Source: Piezodorus guildinii (Eukaryota > Arthropoda > Insecta > Hemiptera > Pentatomidae). Taken from it: a stretch of 64,000 nt of DNA. Below are positions 22,048 through 33,330 of this stretch, in pieces; the first letter of the stretch is position 1, and every line of letters begins with the position of its first letter. Under the pieces are notes generated by a model. It ran no database searches, was not told where the DNA came from, and was given only the letters and a program-made list of their open reading frames with translations. The translations under genes and the position numbers were made by a program. The DNA lies in the NCBI GenBank assembly GCA_023052935.1, contig CM041292.1, positions 116,928,936 to 116,992,935 on the forward strand, read 5' to 3'.

Positions 22048-23025
22048 TGTCTGGCATCCAGGACTGTTGTACAAACTCGGAAAATTCCTCCCACCAACAT
22101 ACTTCCTCATCATCCAGTCTTACCTCACTGACAGATCCTTCAAAATAAACCACAATGTTCCTATTCATCTCCTTTTAGTCAATCCGCTGGTGTTCCTCAA
22201 GGCAGTATCCTAGGACCCATTCTCTATACTACACTTTCCTTTCTACTTATGCTGATGACACTCATGTACTATCAGTCAATAACGACCCAACTGTTGCCTC
22301 TCAAACCCTTCAATCCCACATCAAATACCTTGAGATATGGTGTCAGAATTGGAGAATTAAAATAAATTCCAACAAATCTCACCTAATAACCTTTACCCTT
22401 CGTCGTAAACTTATGGCTTTCTACGCTACAGTATCCTTTAATAACACTCAGCTAGTTCCTGTTGAACAGATCACATACCTAGGACTCCAATTTAAGTCCA
22501 ACGTCTAACTTGGAATCCTCATACAAGACTAAAACGACAAGAAACCCCGTGACATTTTCGACTACTTCAACACTTACTAGAAAAACGGTCAAACCTTCCT
22601 CTTAACTAGAAAATGCTTATCTACATGACTGTTATAAGACCTATCTGGACTTACGAAATTGAGCTATGGGGCTCTTCCAAACCATCGATCCTAAAATTCT
22701 CAATGCTCCTCAGTTTGTCACAAACAAACTCATCCATAAAGACCTAAATGTTCCATTTGTTGCTGATCTATCCAGAACCAGATATCACTCCTTCCATAAC
22801 AAACTCCTCTCCCACTCTAACCCACTAGTTTCAATCCTTGTTTCCTCTTCCATTCCTGATAATCCTCCGAAGAGGCTAAAAAGAATATGGCATCGAGACC
22901 TTTTAGTTTAAAATAGTTACTGGAGTGCTACCGTTGGGTAGATCCTCTACAAGCCTGTTTCATGTCATTTTTCTTTAAGCATATTTACTTGTGTTAAGAA
23001 GTACAGTTGTAAATTTCAATTAATA
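22048..23025 (+). mobile_element. 5'-truncated Jockey-clade LINE, decayed
   Basis: The copy starts in the middle of the reverse transcriptase (VWHPGLLYKL, as at 63570). It passes through SAGVPQGSILGPILY, a shortened region before YADDTHVLSV, WCQNWRIKINSNKSH and TYGIELWGS, and ends NPPKRLKRIWHRDLLV before a 3' untranslated end matching other copies. Relative to the copy at 62690 it lacks about 30 bp before the YADD box and has several frameshifts and stops. It is non-functional. Confidence 0.85.
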
Positions 23026-24082
23026 CATTTTTTTTAAATATATAATTGTTTGTTTACAACATTAATAACACTAGATTAAAGTTATGGAATGAAATATTTT
23101 AGTATGATTAGGATCGAAACTAAATGTGTAGTTAGTACTTTTAGAATATAACCGTATTAATAAATTGCTATTTTAAAAGACTTGAGAGTTCATTAGATAA
23201 AATAAAACAGGAGATTTTGATAAATCTAAATGATGAGAATACAAATATGTCAAAATATTAATTTCGTGAAGAATGTCCTTTCGTACCTTTTGGAAATCAT
23301 CCTCTCAATTATATATTTATATTATAGGATACATATTTTACGTATTCGACTATACTATCAGTTTTATTTACTTGTTGAAATATGTTAAATAATATATATA
23401 AATACTAATAATAAATGTAGTGAAATTTCTACGACAAAATTAAAATAATCGGGGGAAGCATATTTGCTAAATTGTCTGAAAGCTCCATCCTCATAAATCC
23501 AAAAATAATTGTATTTTTATTCCTTACTCCCACTAAGAGAAAGGGGAAAAAAATAATGAACACTGTATCATGGGGAGCATTTCTCTTTGCAATGAGAATC
23601 GGTTGAACGAAAAGAATGTTTTTGTTGTTTAATTTGATTTATTTTTTCATATTCTCATAAATGATTATGACACTAGGTTAGTTTGTGTTTCAAGACGTTA
23701 AACCCATAGATCATCAACGCCTATAAACTCATTTTGATTATGAAATCTATGTGTAGTTTTAATCTAATTATATAGTTTTGGGAGAGGTTCGGATTTTCGG
23801 ACATTAAATTCCTCCAAGGAATTATTTATGATATTGCTAAATGATCATGTATTCAATCACTCAAAATACATTATACCTAAGTAAATTTCCACACAAACTA
23901 CTAATGTGCCACTTAATATTCACTGCGGAGGAAGAGGAGTATGTCTGGGCCACTACTGTCATTTAGGTACCGATAATATCTAATTAAAAAGTGTAAAATG
24001 CTTTCTTTCCGTCTGTATTAATATAGCTGAAAAAAAACAAAAACAATAATGAAACACAAATTAAAGAATTTAATATTTAATT
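23026..24082. other. No gene seen
   Basis: AT-rich DNA with no recognisable exon, repeat or RNA gene. Confidence 0.4.
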
Positions 24083-25075
24083 TCTACAAACATTCCAAAA
24101 CAAAATATTAAGAATAGCCGTAGATGTACCTTGGTTTATAAGAAATAGTCAACTACACCGCGAGCTACAAATCGAATATATCGAAGAATTTATTAAAAAA
24201 CGATTCAACAAATACCACTCCCAGCTGCCAGCACTAAGAGGTGCAGTAGCCTACAGCATTTGAGTTCCAACTTCAACAAGCAGGCTCAAACCCAGACTTC
24301 TGCAAGATATTCTATTGTAAATATTACTATTTAGCTTCATAAACCCCATTTTATTATCATTATTTTAATTTATTTTTTATTTTATTATTTTTTTCTAATT
24401 TCATTTTTTTTTTTGTTTCTTTTCCTTAGCAACTATTGCTTTCTTTTGGTCCAATATTGTCTTATCCTTTCTGCATGTTCCTGTACCCGCTGTTCAGTCT
24501 ACCTCTTTCCTGTTTTGCACTTGAGCTTTGTCCGAAAACACTGAAGTCCTTGAAGCTTCTTTTTCAGAAGATCACTCTCCTGAACATCTGTTCATGCGAC
24601 CCCCAACTCCTGCAGACCCTTTTCCACCTCCGTGAACCAAGCCCCGTTGATTTTCTTTCTCAGAAAGTAAGTGAAAATTCTATTTGTCAACTTTGTTTGG
24701 CTCATGCGTGCCATATGACCACAATTCCATTTTATTAGCTTTTTATTTATTTATTTGTAAATTAAAATCGATTTTACTTCTATGCTTTCTATTCTTGACT
24801 CAAACTTATTATTTTATACATTAATTACTTTTTTTTCTATCTTTAACTTTTTATTTATTCATTTAGTTATTTTTGCATTCTGTTATCAATTTAATTTCAT
24901 CATTCGATTCTTAGGAATAATTAGAAATCAATGACGTTTAGGGGTGTCATAAATGTCGCAAATGTCTTAAATGTACTTTAACGCCACTTTTTTTAATTGT
25001 TACCAGTTGTAATGATAATTCTTATATTTTAAAAAACCCATGTATGGCTCATGCAGCCAACCTGGAAATAAATAA
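24083..25075 (+). mobile_element. Jockey-like LINE, 3' end (fourth family)
   Basis: The first 180 bp read LQTFQNKILRIAVDVPWFIR, then NSQLHRELQIEYIEEFIKKR and FNKYHSQLPALRGAV, the C-terminal region of Jockey-clade ORF2 following the FQN(K)ILR motif. The sequence then runs through AT-rich 3' sequence to an AATAAATAAATACAAAA tail at about 25060-25080. Between 24520 and 24660 a frame reads SENTEVLEASFSEDHSPEH; whether this belongs to the element is unclear. Confidence 0.65.
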
Positions 25076-25239
25076 ATACAAAAAATTCAATTTCAAGACA
25101 TCAGATGATTTTATAACAAACAATTATTCATACCTAGCAAACCAAAGGATGCAGATGGAAACAAATATTAAGGCCGCCAAGATAAAGAAAAAGGGATGAA
25201 TGAGAGGTCAACGAAATGAACCAGGTCACGTCCTTCAGC

Positions 25240-25690
25240 CATAACACTTTTTACTTTTTAAACTTCATTCATAAAAGAAGGCGCGGCGGGTACACCCCAC
25301 AGGCCCCGGCCCAATCCATTGAGAACTCTAGGCTAAGTGCCCGCTGAAACATTCAGCGAAAATAAACGCAAAACAGACTCCTTAGATAGGTGTTAAATAA
25401 TAGCCTCTCCGTTGTGATTTTTTCATCCGGAGGCTAAGGCGGAGAGGAGGAAGTGGGCAGCTGGAGGGAGGTTAAACTTTCATGGAGCGTATTGTCACGG
25501 CAGGGATGAAATATTCACCGCGAGGGCCGTTTAATAATGACTCCTTCCTTCTTTTACTTCTCCTCGGCTTCCAATTAGCTCTCATCTGACGTAATTCTGG
25601 CTCTCCGTTTCGTAGCCAGGCGGAGGTCACCGGTGACGTACCCCGCCTTACCTATCCGTTAGAAACGCAAACAAACCTTTCGGAAAAAAA
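25240..25690. other. G+C-richer non-coding patch
   Basis: About 450 bp with clearly raised G+C (GGCGCGGCGGG, CCCCGGCCC, GGCGGAGAGGAGG, GGTCACCGGTGACG). GGTCACCGGTGACG includes a self-complementary GTCACCGGTGAC. No coding frame. Confidence 0.5.
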
Positions 25691-25751
25691 ATAAAAACAA
25701 AGAAAGTGAGATGAGTTAAAGACAGGTTGTTCGGTTATTATAAGGGGGTTA

Positions 25752-26473
25752 ATCTGCGAGTAACACTCGAATTTTACTTACCTCCATTGTTAAAATCGGT
25801 TAAAGAATTTTCAAATACAGTTCCACATGAAAATGAATGATTAGAAGAGGAAGAAGGTTGGGGGTGCGATCATTAGAAATGATCATTTTACTTGGGGCCC
25901 ACAAACAAATAGCAACCAACCTCTACGCCATATTATTAAGTTTATAATTACATTGGTTGTTATCTTGTTTCTCTTAGCCCCGATGAAAAACTTTTTAATG
26001 TGTTTTTCTGATGACCGCACCCCAACCATCTTCCTCATCTAATATTCTCAACGGTCAACTAAACTCCATCATTATGAAAATGAGTGAAAGTAATAAAGAA
26101 TTAATTAAAGTGAATTTCTATAGAAACATGTGTTCTATTAAAAACTTTTTTATACTATTATCTACAAAAATCAGTTAGTTTTATCGGCTTTTCATCATCT
26201 TTAATAAAAATATTTACAGTCGTTTTTGAAAATATCCGGGGCGTATAATTCGTTTCAAATATGAAATTTCATTTTCATAGTACTTCTCGTTTTAGCGCTA
26301 GAGCTACCACACACGGAGACACACGCTCACACAGACCTTTTCGCGGGACATGGTCATTCGGACTCAGAGGACCCAAAACGTGTATTTCCGTTGAAAACTG
26401 AAATTCGAAAATTTCACGATCGTGATACTTTCCCTTACTACATATTTCATATACAGGTAAGAGAAAGTAAAAA
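25752..26473 (+). repeat. Family A repeat, copy A3, with nested palindrome
   Basis: It begins near 25752 with the TTTTACTTACCTCC end motif and finishes ACAGGTAAGAGAAAGTAAAA. A palindromic insertion fills 25838-26076. Part of the family A interior (the catttaagccc segment) is deleted. The CA tract is reduced to scattered CACA motifs. Confidence 0.75.
25838..26076. mobile_element. Palindromic insertion with CAACGGTCAAC tail
   Basis: The left end TTAGAAGAGGAAGAAGGTTG is mirrored by 'caaccatcttcctcatctaa' at about 26027-26046, with a GGGGTGCG/CGCACCCC pair inside. A 3' tail, CTCAACGGTCAACTAAACTC, continues to about 26076. The flanks repeat ATGAAAATGAATGA (ends at about 25837) and ATGAAAATGAGTGA (starts about 26077), a ~14-bp target duplication. 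The tail is shared with 53270-53303. Confidence 0.65.
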
Positions 26474-27671
26474 TTCATACTTAAAAACAAAAAAGTATAA
26501 CTAGATACTAAAATATCGTTCAGAAAAGTCTCACTGGCCTCAGAGAACACGGATCATCAAAGACGTCCAAGAGAAGCGGTAAAATCTCATTAAACCATGA
26601 AATATTAACAATTTGGGGGCAGTGTAGGAAATTGCATCTCGGCACCTACTATCTCGATGTCCCTGAAAAGAATACGTTGATATAGTTTTCATTTGATTAA
26701 CAAACATTTTCGGTTTTCTCTCTTTGTACTAATTGTATTCTAAAAGAGATCGTAGCTAATTATAGCTGCCTTGTTTAATGTGTTAATTGAATAAAATTAG
26801 ATGCGAAATATTTACAATAGCAATATTGTAAATTCATAGAATATGGTATTAACAAACGTTTTTATACACTATATAGTTCGTATGTCCGAATCAACATAGC
26901 ACATAGCAACATTTTACACAAACATAATTTAATGCAAGGAATATTGCCGGTAACATAGTTCGGACCCCAGGACTACATATCTAAGTCGAAATGAATTATT
27001 TGTATAAATATTTATTCTCCAGTTAAAAAACCGCCGTTCCCCTTACAAAAAAAAAAAATATATATATATATATTTATTTATTTTTTTTTTTTAATCAGCG
27101 GAAACGCATATTAACCGTTTTAGTGGCACCAGGAATTTAGATAAGAAATTTAAAAGGAATCTTTTTCAATGATAGGTATCTTTCGGTAGATGAAAAGTAA
27201 CGAGCTAAAATGAAATATTGATTCTTTATAAATAATTATTAAAATGGTAACTTAAAATCAAGCCAAATAAAAATTAGAAAATGTATTAAACTTTAGTAAA
27301 GAGATAACATATTTTTTATTCGAAATTGAATTTCTCTAAAATTGGGTAGTAATATATGCTAAAAAACCAAAAAGTCTTTGTTGATTTCTAATTTATTTAT
27401 TAGAAATACTTACTGCTATTCATGAATGAACCAATTTTTATTCAAATAATGCCAAAATGTACAAGTTTTTAAAAGCATATATTTAGTAAATATCCTTCTA
27501 ACAATCTTTAAGTGCAGTCATCCTATAAGGCCTCTTTCCACAGCTTAATGATTACAATACACTAGTATTTTGGCAAAAGGGCTTTAGCCATCATTTTAAT
27601 GAAAATGAGGTTTGAGGGACTTCAAATAAATAAATGATATTGGTTTATTATTTTCAATTTTGTAAACGACA
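26474..27671. other. No gene seen; A-run and short (TA)n
   Basis: AT-rich DNA with an A-run and (TA)n at about 27047-27074. No recognisable exon or element. Confidence 0.4.
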
Positions 27672-27689
27672 AAAAAAAAAAATTAACCA

Positions 27690-28134
27690 CCCTCCCTTAC
27701 GGAGTAGAGCTTTGGGGCTCTACTAAACCATCAAATTCTTCCCGTATCCGATTCCTACAATCCAAAATCCTTCGTAAAATCCTCAATGCTCCTTACTTTG
27801 TCACTAATACACTAATCCATAAAGACTTGTATGTTCCGTATATTGCTGATTTGGCCCGATCTAGATATCATTCTTTTCATGGCAAACTCCATCCCCACCC
27901 TAATCCTCTAGTTTCAATACTTTCTTCCTCTTCAATTCCTGACAATCCTCCGAGGCGTCTGAAAAGGAGATGGCCCCGAGACCTTCTAGTTTAGAACATT
28001 TTTAGAGTGCTTCCATTGGGAAGCTTTTCTACATGTGTTTCATGCCTTTATATATTTCATCCAATTTACTAGTTGTATTCCTTTATACAGTTGTAAATTC
28101 CAATAAATAAATAAAAAAAAAAAAAAAAAAACCT
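27690..28134 (+). mobile_element. 5'-truncated Jockey-clade LINE
   Basis: It encodes YGVELWGSTKPSNSSRIRFL, then QSKILRKILNAPYFVTNTLI and SIPDNPPRRLKRRWPRDLLV before the stop, followed by the family's 3' end and an A-run at about 28113-28131. The frame is open over its length, so it is relatively young. It interrupts a family C repeat: sequence left of it (aattaaccaccctcc) and right of it (cctcaaaattgag) is continuous in another unit near 28606. Confidence 0.85.
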
Positions 28135-29474
28135 CAAAATTGAGAGCTTACGTTTCAAGATACGTAGAACCCGAATAACGAATAAAAAAAATCCGGTTGT
28201 CAGTTATTTGTGAAGATAGACATACAATTTATTAGTGTATTTTTTAACCAAAAAACCGTGAATAATTATAAAAAAAGAAAAAAAAAAAAAAAGTGAAATT
28301 TTACCCATAAATACGCCCATAGCTCAGTTATTTTTGAAGATAGAGAAAAATATGTAGTGAGTTTTAGAATCACTAAAGCACGATAAACAAATTTGGCTAA
28401 TAACTAGCAGATAAATATAGTTTTAAAATTAGATGCGGTGATATTCCATTTTCCATTGAATTGCTTATCAAATTAGTTAATTGCCTATAAACAGCTATAT
28501 AAACAGTTACACCCAACATAGTTATTTGGAAATAATAAACCATTGTGTAATAATTTGAAACATTTTGGTTTATTATTTTAAATAATGAACTATTGTTATC
28601 AACCAAAAAATTACCCTCACCCTCCTCAAAATTTAGGACTTACGTTTCAAGATACATACTTACGTTGCGATTTTTTATAGGTTGTATACTACTAAAAATG
28701 ATATACAATTGTTCGATAATATAATGATTCGTGAATGAATACTTAGACTAGATTTAAAATGATTTTTCAAAACCGTGGAAAACCCTCCTGCGTACTTCAC
28801 TAACATGTCGTTTCTATATCAGAGTACAAACCTAAGTATTCGAAGTAACGTACGCGTTTCTTCCATTCGGATGTGTTACCATAGCCATAGACGTATCTAG
28901 GATTTTGTCGTTAGGGGGGCCCAAGCAAGTTGAAAATCGTTCGAGTGCGGGAAGATGTACAGATACCAGGGAAAAACAACTTTAATAAAAAAATTGTCCT
29001 TTAAAAAATAATGGATGGCCATGAATATTTCTTCTTCGACATTATCTTTTCTGGTTCATTAGCTACCTGTTAGCTAAAGATGGAGAGGCAATTTAATATG
29101 ACTAGGGTTTTAAATTGATTCTCGTCAGATCGATTCTTATCCATAATCTATGGAAAAACACATTCCCTATTCAGCCATCATACTTTCAAATTGTTGCATC
29201 ACCTTTGAATTGTCGTTTTAATGTTTTGTTTTTTCTAATGTGCCTGGTTGAAAACTGTTAAAAAAAAAAAAAAAGTTTGTCCAAACCGACCTAAAAGTCA
29301 AAGAGGAACAATTTGGACACAATCTTAATCACAATATACTGTCCTTTAGGATTTATCATCAAGTTATTATAATTATGCAATTCTGAAATTAGAATTTCTG
29401 AAATCGATCTTTATGTTTATTAAATCACCATTACCTTTTTAAATACATGGAATTTAATAAAGGAAACTCTATCT

Positions 29475-29665
29475 GTTTGTTTATTTATTTAACGTCACTT
29501 CATGCTGCTGTGGCTAATCGGACGATGCTACCTACAGTGGGAGTCCTCAATTTTTCCTATTCAGGTTTTATTAGGACGGGGATCTTTAACGAGTAGCTGA
29601 CATCGCACAGGTTCGGGGCCACCTAATAACGTCCCCTCTGAATAACAAAGGATTTTTTATTTCCA
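29475..29665 (+). repeat. Dispersed repeat family E
   Basis: Starts GTTTGTTTATTTATTTAACG and includes GCTGTGGCTAATCGGACGAT. Related short copies lie at 31488-31530 and 32086-32140 (TACTGTGGCTAATCGGATGA). The rest includes TTCGGGGCCACCTAATAACG. Class unknown. Confidence 0.5.
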
Positions 29666-29705
29666 TTTATAGAAAGGGAAAGTATTGCTTTCGTGAAAAA
29701 GATCC
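29665..29705 (-). repeat. Short family A fragment (reverse)
   Basis: AGAAAGGGAAAGTATTGCTT matches the reverse of the family A 3' region (gcaatactttccct). Confidence 0.4.
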
Positions 29706-30221
29706 GTGAATAACGGAAAAACACGGTTAAGGGACAAGTTTTTGTTTTTGCTTTGTTTATTATGATCTACACCAGTCACTCTTTCCGCGACAATAAGCAG
29801 ATATATAACGTATATCAAGTATATTGTTAAAGAGCGGGCATGTCAGGCAAGAGGGAGGCCAGTACCCAGCGGCATCTCCTCCTAATGTGAAAATCCTGTT
29901 TTAAACAAGAAGATCACTGAACTAGCTCCTTTTCAGCTCCTTCTGGTGAGTTCCGGTATGTTTTGAATGAGGATGTTGTGGTGTCCATGAAGTTTATCAT
30001 GGAATCTCTTCTATGAAGTATGAATATAATCTCGAACAGTAGTTATGTGTAGGTCTGTATGTAAAGTTTTGTTACTGAAGTTTAAGGTCAGTTAAGGTAC
30101 AAAAACCTACTTCTGAATCAGCATTTCCCTTCCTACAGTATTGTATAAATGTCTATATATCCTAGAGATGTAAGGAGATAGTCAATCACGGTCTAGCATT
30201 AGTTCTCTGTAAACCATAGAA

Positions 30222-30275
30222 TAGAATAGTAATTTTTATTTTGGGACTGCGTCCCTTAAGAATAACAGGTTTATA
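30222..30275 (-). mobile_element. CR1-like LINE 3' end fragment
   Basis: The reverse complement reads TTATTCTTAAGGGACGCAGT followed by CCCAAAATAAAAATT, the 3' terminus seen at 16300-16335 (TTATTCTTAGGGGACAGAAG, TCCCAGACTAAAATT). Confidence 0.6.
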
Positions 30276-30332
30276 CAGTTTAAATAAACAATATGTCTGG
30301 CCAACACACAAAATGAACATATTAACTAATGG

Positions 30333-30336
<4 letters not shown>

Positions 30337-30391
<55 letters not shown>
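30337..30391. repeat. (TA)n microsatellite
   Basis: A pure TA run of about 55 bp. Confidence 0.95.
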
Positions 30392-30396
<5 letters not shown>

Positions 30397-31487
30397 AAAA
30401 ACAAAAAATTAATTGAAATAGAACCAATCTTCAGAAAAGAATTGTGCTGATCAAAATGAAAAAAACGCTGCAAATTATTACACAATGGTTTATTATTTCT
30501 AAACAACAATATTAGGGTATAACTGTTTATATAGCTGTTGTTAGACAATTAAGTAATATGAAAAGCAATAGTTCAAAGAATAATATCATATCACTACTGG
30601 TTTCAAAACGCTATGTCTAAACTAGTTGTTAAGCAATTTCAATTATTCTTTTTTCATTTTGTCGAAAAATAAATTCTCTATCACGCCAATGACCCTCAAG
30701 GGTAGAGGCGGATAAGCAAATTTAAAAAAAAAAAAAAAAATTCTCAATCAAACGGCACTAAAATGAAAAAGTATTTTGGGTATTTATCTACTAATTATGA
30801 GAAACAGATTTTTTTTTATTCGTTATTCGGATTCTACGCATCTAGAAAAGTAAGCCCTCATTTTTTTTTTTTTTTTTTTTTTTTTTTGGTCGATTACAAT
30901 TTATTTTTGTTGAAAATAAAAAATCAAAAGCATTTATACAGGACTGCGTTACTATTTCCTTTTCTTTTCATTCAAATAAAATTTCCTGATTCCAGAAAAC
31001 CTTACATTTTATCTTTATCATCAATAATAACTGAGTTATCAGGAAATTACACATCTCTTATAAGTTGTGGCTTGACCATATAAGATATTTTTTTTTTGGT
31101 TCTTTGTTCATCGCGTTTTTCTCTTTTTTATAATTATTCACGTTTTTTTTTTGGATAAAAAACACTAATAATTTTTTTCTCTATCTTCGAAAATAACGTA
31201 GTTGAAAGCGTATATATAGGCGGGATTTCATTTCTTTTTTTTTTATCGCGCTTTACTGATTCTAAAATTCTATACATACTTTTTCTCTATCGTCAAATAA
31301 ATGAATTGATAACCTATTTTAAATATAAAATAAGAAAAAAAAATAAATAGATATTTACATAATTCTGGGACTTGCTCTTCTAAATACCAATATATGGTAT
31401 ATAATAGTGTAGTCCATATAACCGTTTTATTTTGCCAATTAAGTTTTTTTAAGTTCTTCAAGGGGTTAAGTTTTTTATCTGTCCCTT

Positions 31488-31530
31488 GTTTGTTTATTGA
31501 TTTAACGTCACTTTATACTACCATGGCATA
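31488..31530 (+). repeat. Family E short copy
   Basis: TTTGTTTATTGATTTAACGT followed by CACTTTATACTACCATGGC resembles 29480-29515. Confidence 0.45.
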
Positions 31531-33050
31531 GAAAGTGTAAAAAAAGTTGGTTTTTGATTTGCTTCTAATTTAATACCAGAAAAAAATGGAGAAACTTTCA
31601 TACTGTTTTAAAAGCTTTAGTGATAGTAGTATATAAGTAGATAAAATCATCGAATTATGAGAACATCGGTTAATTTGACCAGGAATGAAAATTAAATGAT
31701 GTTTGAGTGAGTGAATAAGACAATCCAAAATACAACTATAGCAATCGACTAACCGGTGAAAAAAATTTCTTCCACAATCTATGATAGATGGATTGAAAAA
31801 AAGTTCTTCATATAAATGAGTTCTTTTAATTCACTTCACTTAAACATATAGAAAGCCAGAGGCAAATGATCATGATGTTTTCAAAGTTACACTAGAAAAT
31901 AAAAGGAAATTTTCAAATCTAGCCTAAATGTGAATAGTGGTCAATACTTACATATATTTGTATTACTGCTGTTTTAGTGAGCATTCCAGACACATTAGTG
32001 AATTAAAAATTCAGCTTGATTGATTCAATTACAACAAAAAATGTGATTAATTAGAATGATTAGAGTTTACCTTTGGCATACAGATGTTTGTTTATTCATA
32101 TAATATCACTTTTTGCTACTGTGGCTAATCGGATGATGGCATACAGATGTTAATCTATTGTATTTCATCTATGACCACTAATAATTTAATATTAGAATAA
32201 AAAATTAAAATTAAAAAGATCTGTAGGTTTTTATTAAATATGCCATATCAAAACAGAAAAAGTTTATTAAGAACAGTTAGAAATGTAAATATAAAAAATT
32301 TAGGATATTTGTACACACATAAGATGAAATATGTCATAGTTCTAGTTGAAAAATAGATAATATGGCCCCAATATTTAATGTATTTGCTTGGAGATATAGA
32401 TATAAAACAAAATTAATGTCTGATGTTATAAAGATCATAAGAATTAATCAAAAATGCTATATTTTAGTCAAACTTTTATCCAAATATCAAATATAGTAGA
32501 AAAAAAAACAGAAAAAATACACTTAAAAATTATTTAACTTTTGGGGCTGATTTCAAGGTGTCCAGTTTTAATAGTATCTTTACATACATATGATCTGACA
32601 TTTAAAAAAACTATAATTATAGACTTTAGGTTTTGCAATAGTCACATCGAAGATTGAAACTAGAAAATGAACAGGATGAAACAGTTTAATTCAGAACAAA
32701 TGTTTCCCTTGAATAACATGGACGTACTATTTTCAGCACAATGACTTTCTTAAAAAAAAAAAAAATACTGATCTTCAATTAATTTTTATTTATTTGTTAG
32801 GTGTACAGAAATTCTAAAGGTTTTGAGGATAAGATCATGAAGGATTTTTCCATATACCCTGGTTTTCAGATAAAGGAGTTTGGTTCAGCAGTATCATAAA
32901 ATTACTTTATTTTTTCTTATGTATTTATTTTTAGTAGAAAATATTCCTGGAATCAATCCTTTCCAAAATAGTATAACAACAGCAATGAAGCTATGTGAGT
33001 GAATCAAAAATGATCTGGAATTTTTAATGGATTGTCAAATAGCCAATAGG
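31531..33050. other. No gene; family E fragment at 32086-32140
   Basis: AT-rich DNA. Apart from the short family E fragment I recognise nothing. Confidence 0.4.
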
Positions 33051-33330
33051 AAGGTGACAGCTAAGTATGGAGCATGGGGGTGTTACACGACAGTCTGTGC
33101 TGTGCTCTCCATTTCTTAATCAGCATCACAATGAATGAGTGAGAGGCCACACCTCAAAGGCATTATTATTATTATTAAATGAAGGCATAAAACCAGAAAA
33201 AATCCTTAAAAGACTAAGAGACACACTTGGGGGAAACATGCCAGAAGAAATCCCGAATGTACGAATGACAGAGAGCTTTTGGAAGGACGAGCAGAGGTTG
33301 AAAACAAACCCATACCTCTAACAAGTTTGA
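33051..33330 (+). other. Unrecognised stretch with a 60-codon frame
   Basis: Positions 33139-33321 encode a charged frame (RLRDTLGGNMPEEIPNVRMT) with less AT-biased codons than the surroundings. It could be the remnant of a retroposed gene or a transposon. I do not recognise it, and a (ATT)n run lies within it. No splice signals are convincing. Confidence 0.2.

Larger units (their letters stand above)
28135..31330. repeat. Family C cluster of direct and inverted subrepeats
   Basis: Several blocks recur in both orientations. The 'cgtagaacccgaataacgaat' block at about 28160-28185 reappears reversed at about 30817-30840. 'ccgtgaataattataaaaaa' at about 28256 reappears reversed at about 31125. 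'gaagatagagaaaaa' at 28337 reappears reversed at about 31175 and 31280. 'aataataaaccattgtgtaa' at about 28530 reappears reversed at about 30481. A further direct unit starts near 28606. The order of blocks on the right is not a simple mirror of the left. No coding capacity beyond short frames. Confidence 0.6.

Noticed and set aside
24436..24738. 100-codon open frame
   Set aside because: Leu/Phe/Pro-rich, AT-driven, and inside the 3' region of a LINE; no signals of a gene.
28870..28960. Possible transposon end with G-run (GGGGGGCCCA)
   Set aside because: Only one end-like motif is visible and I could find no inverted partner or target duplication.
30186..30548. 120-codon minus-strand frame
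   Set aside because: Its core is a translated (TA)n tract and the rest overlaps repeat family C and a CR1-like fragment.
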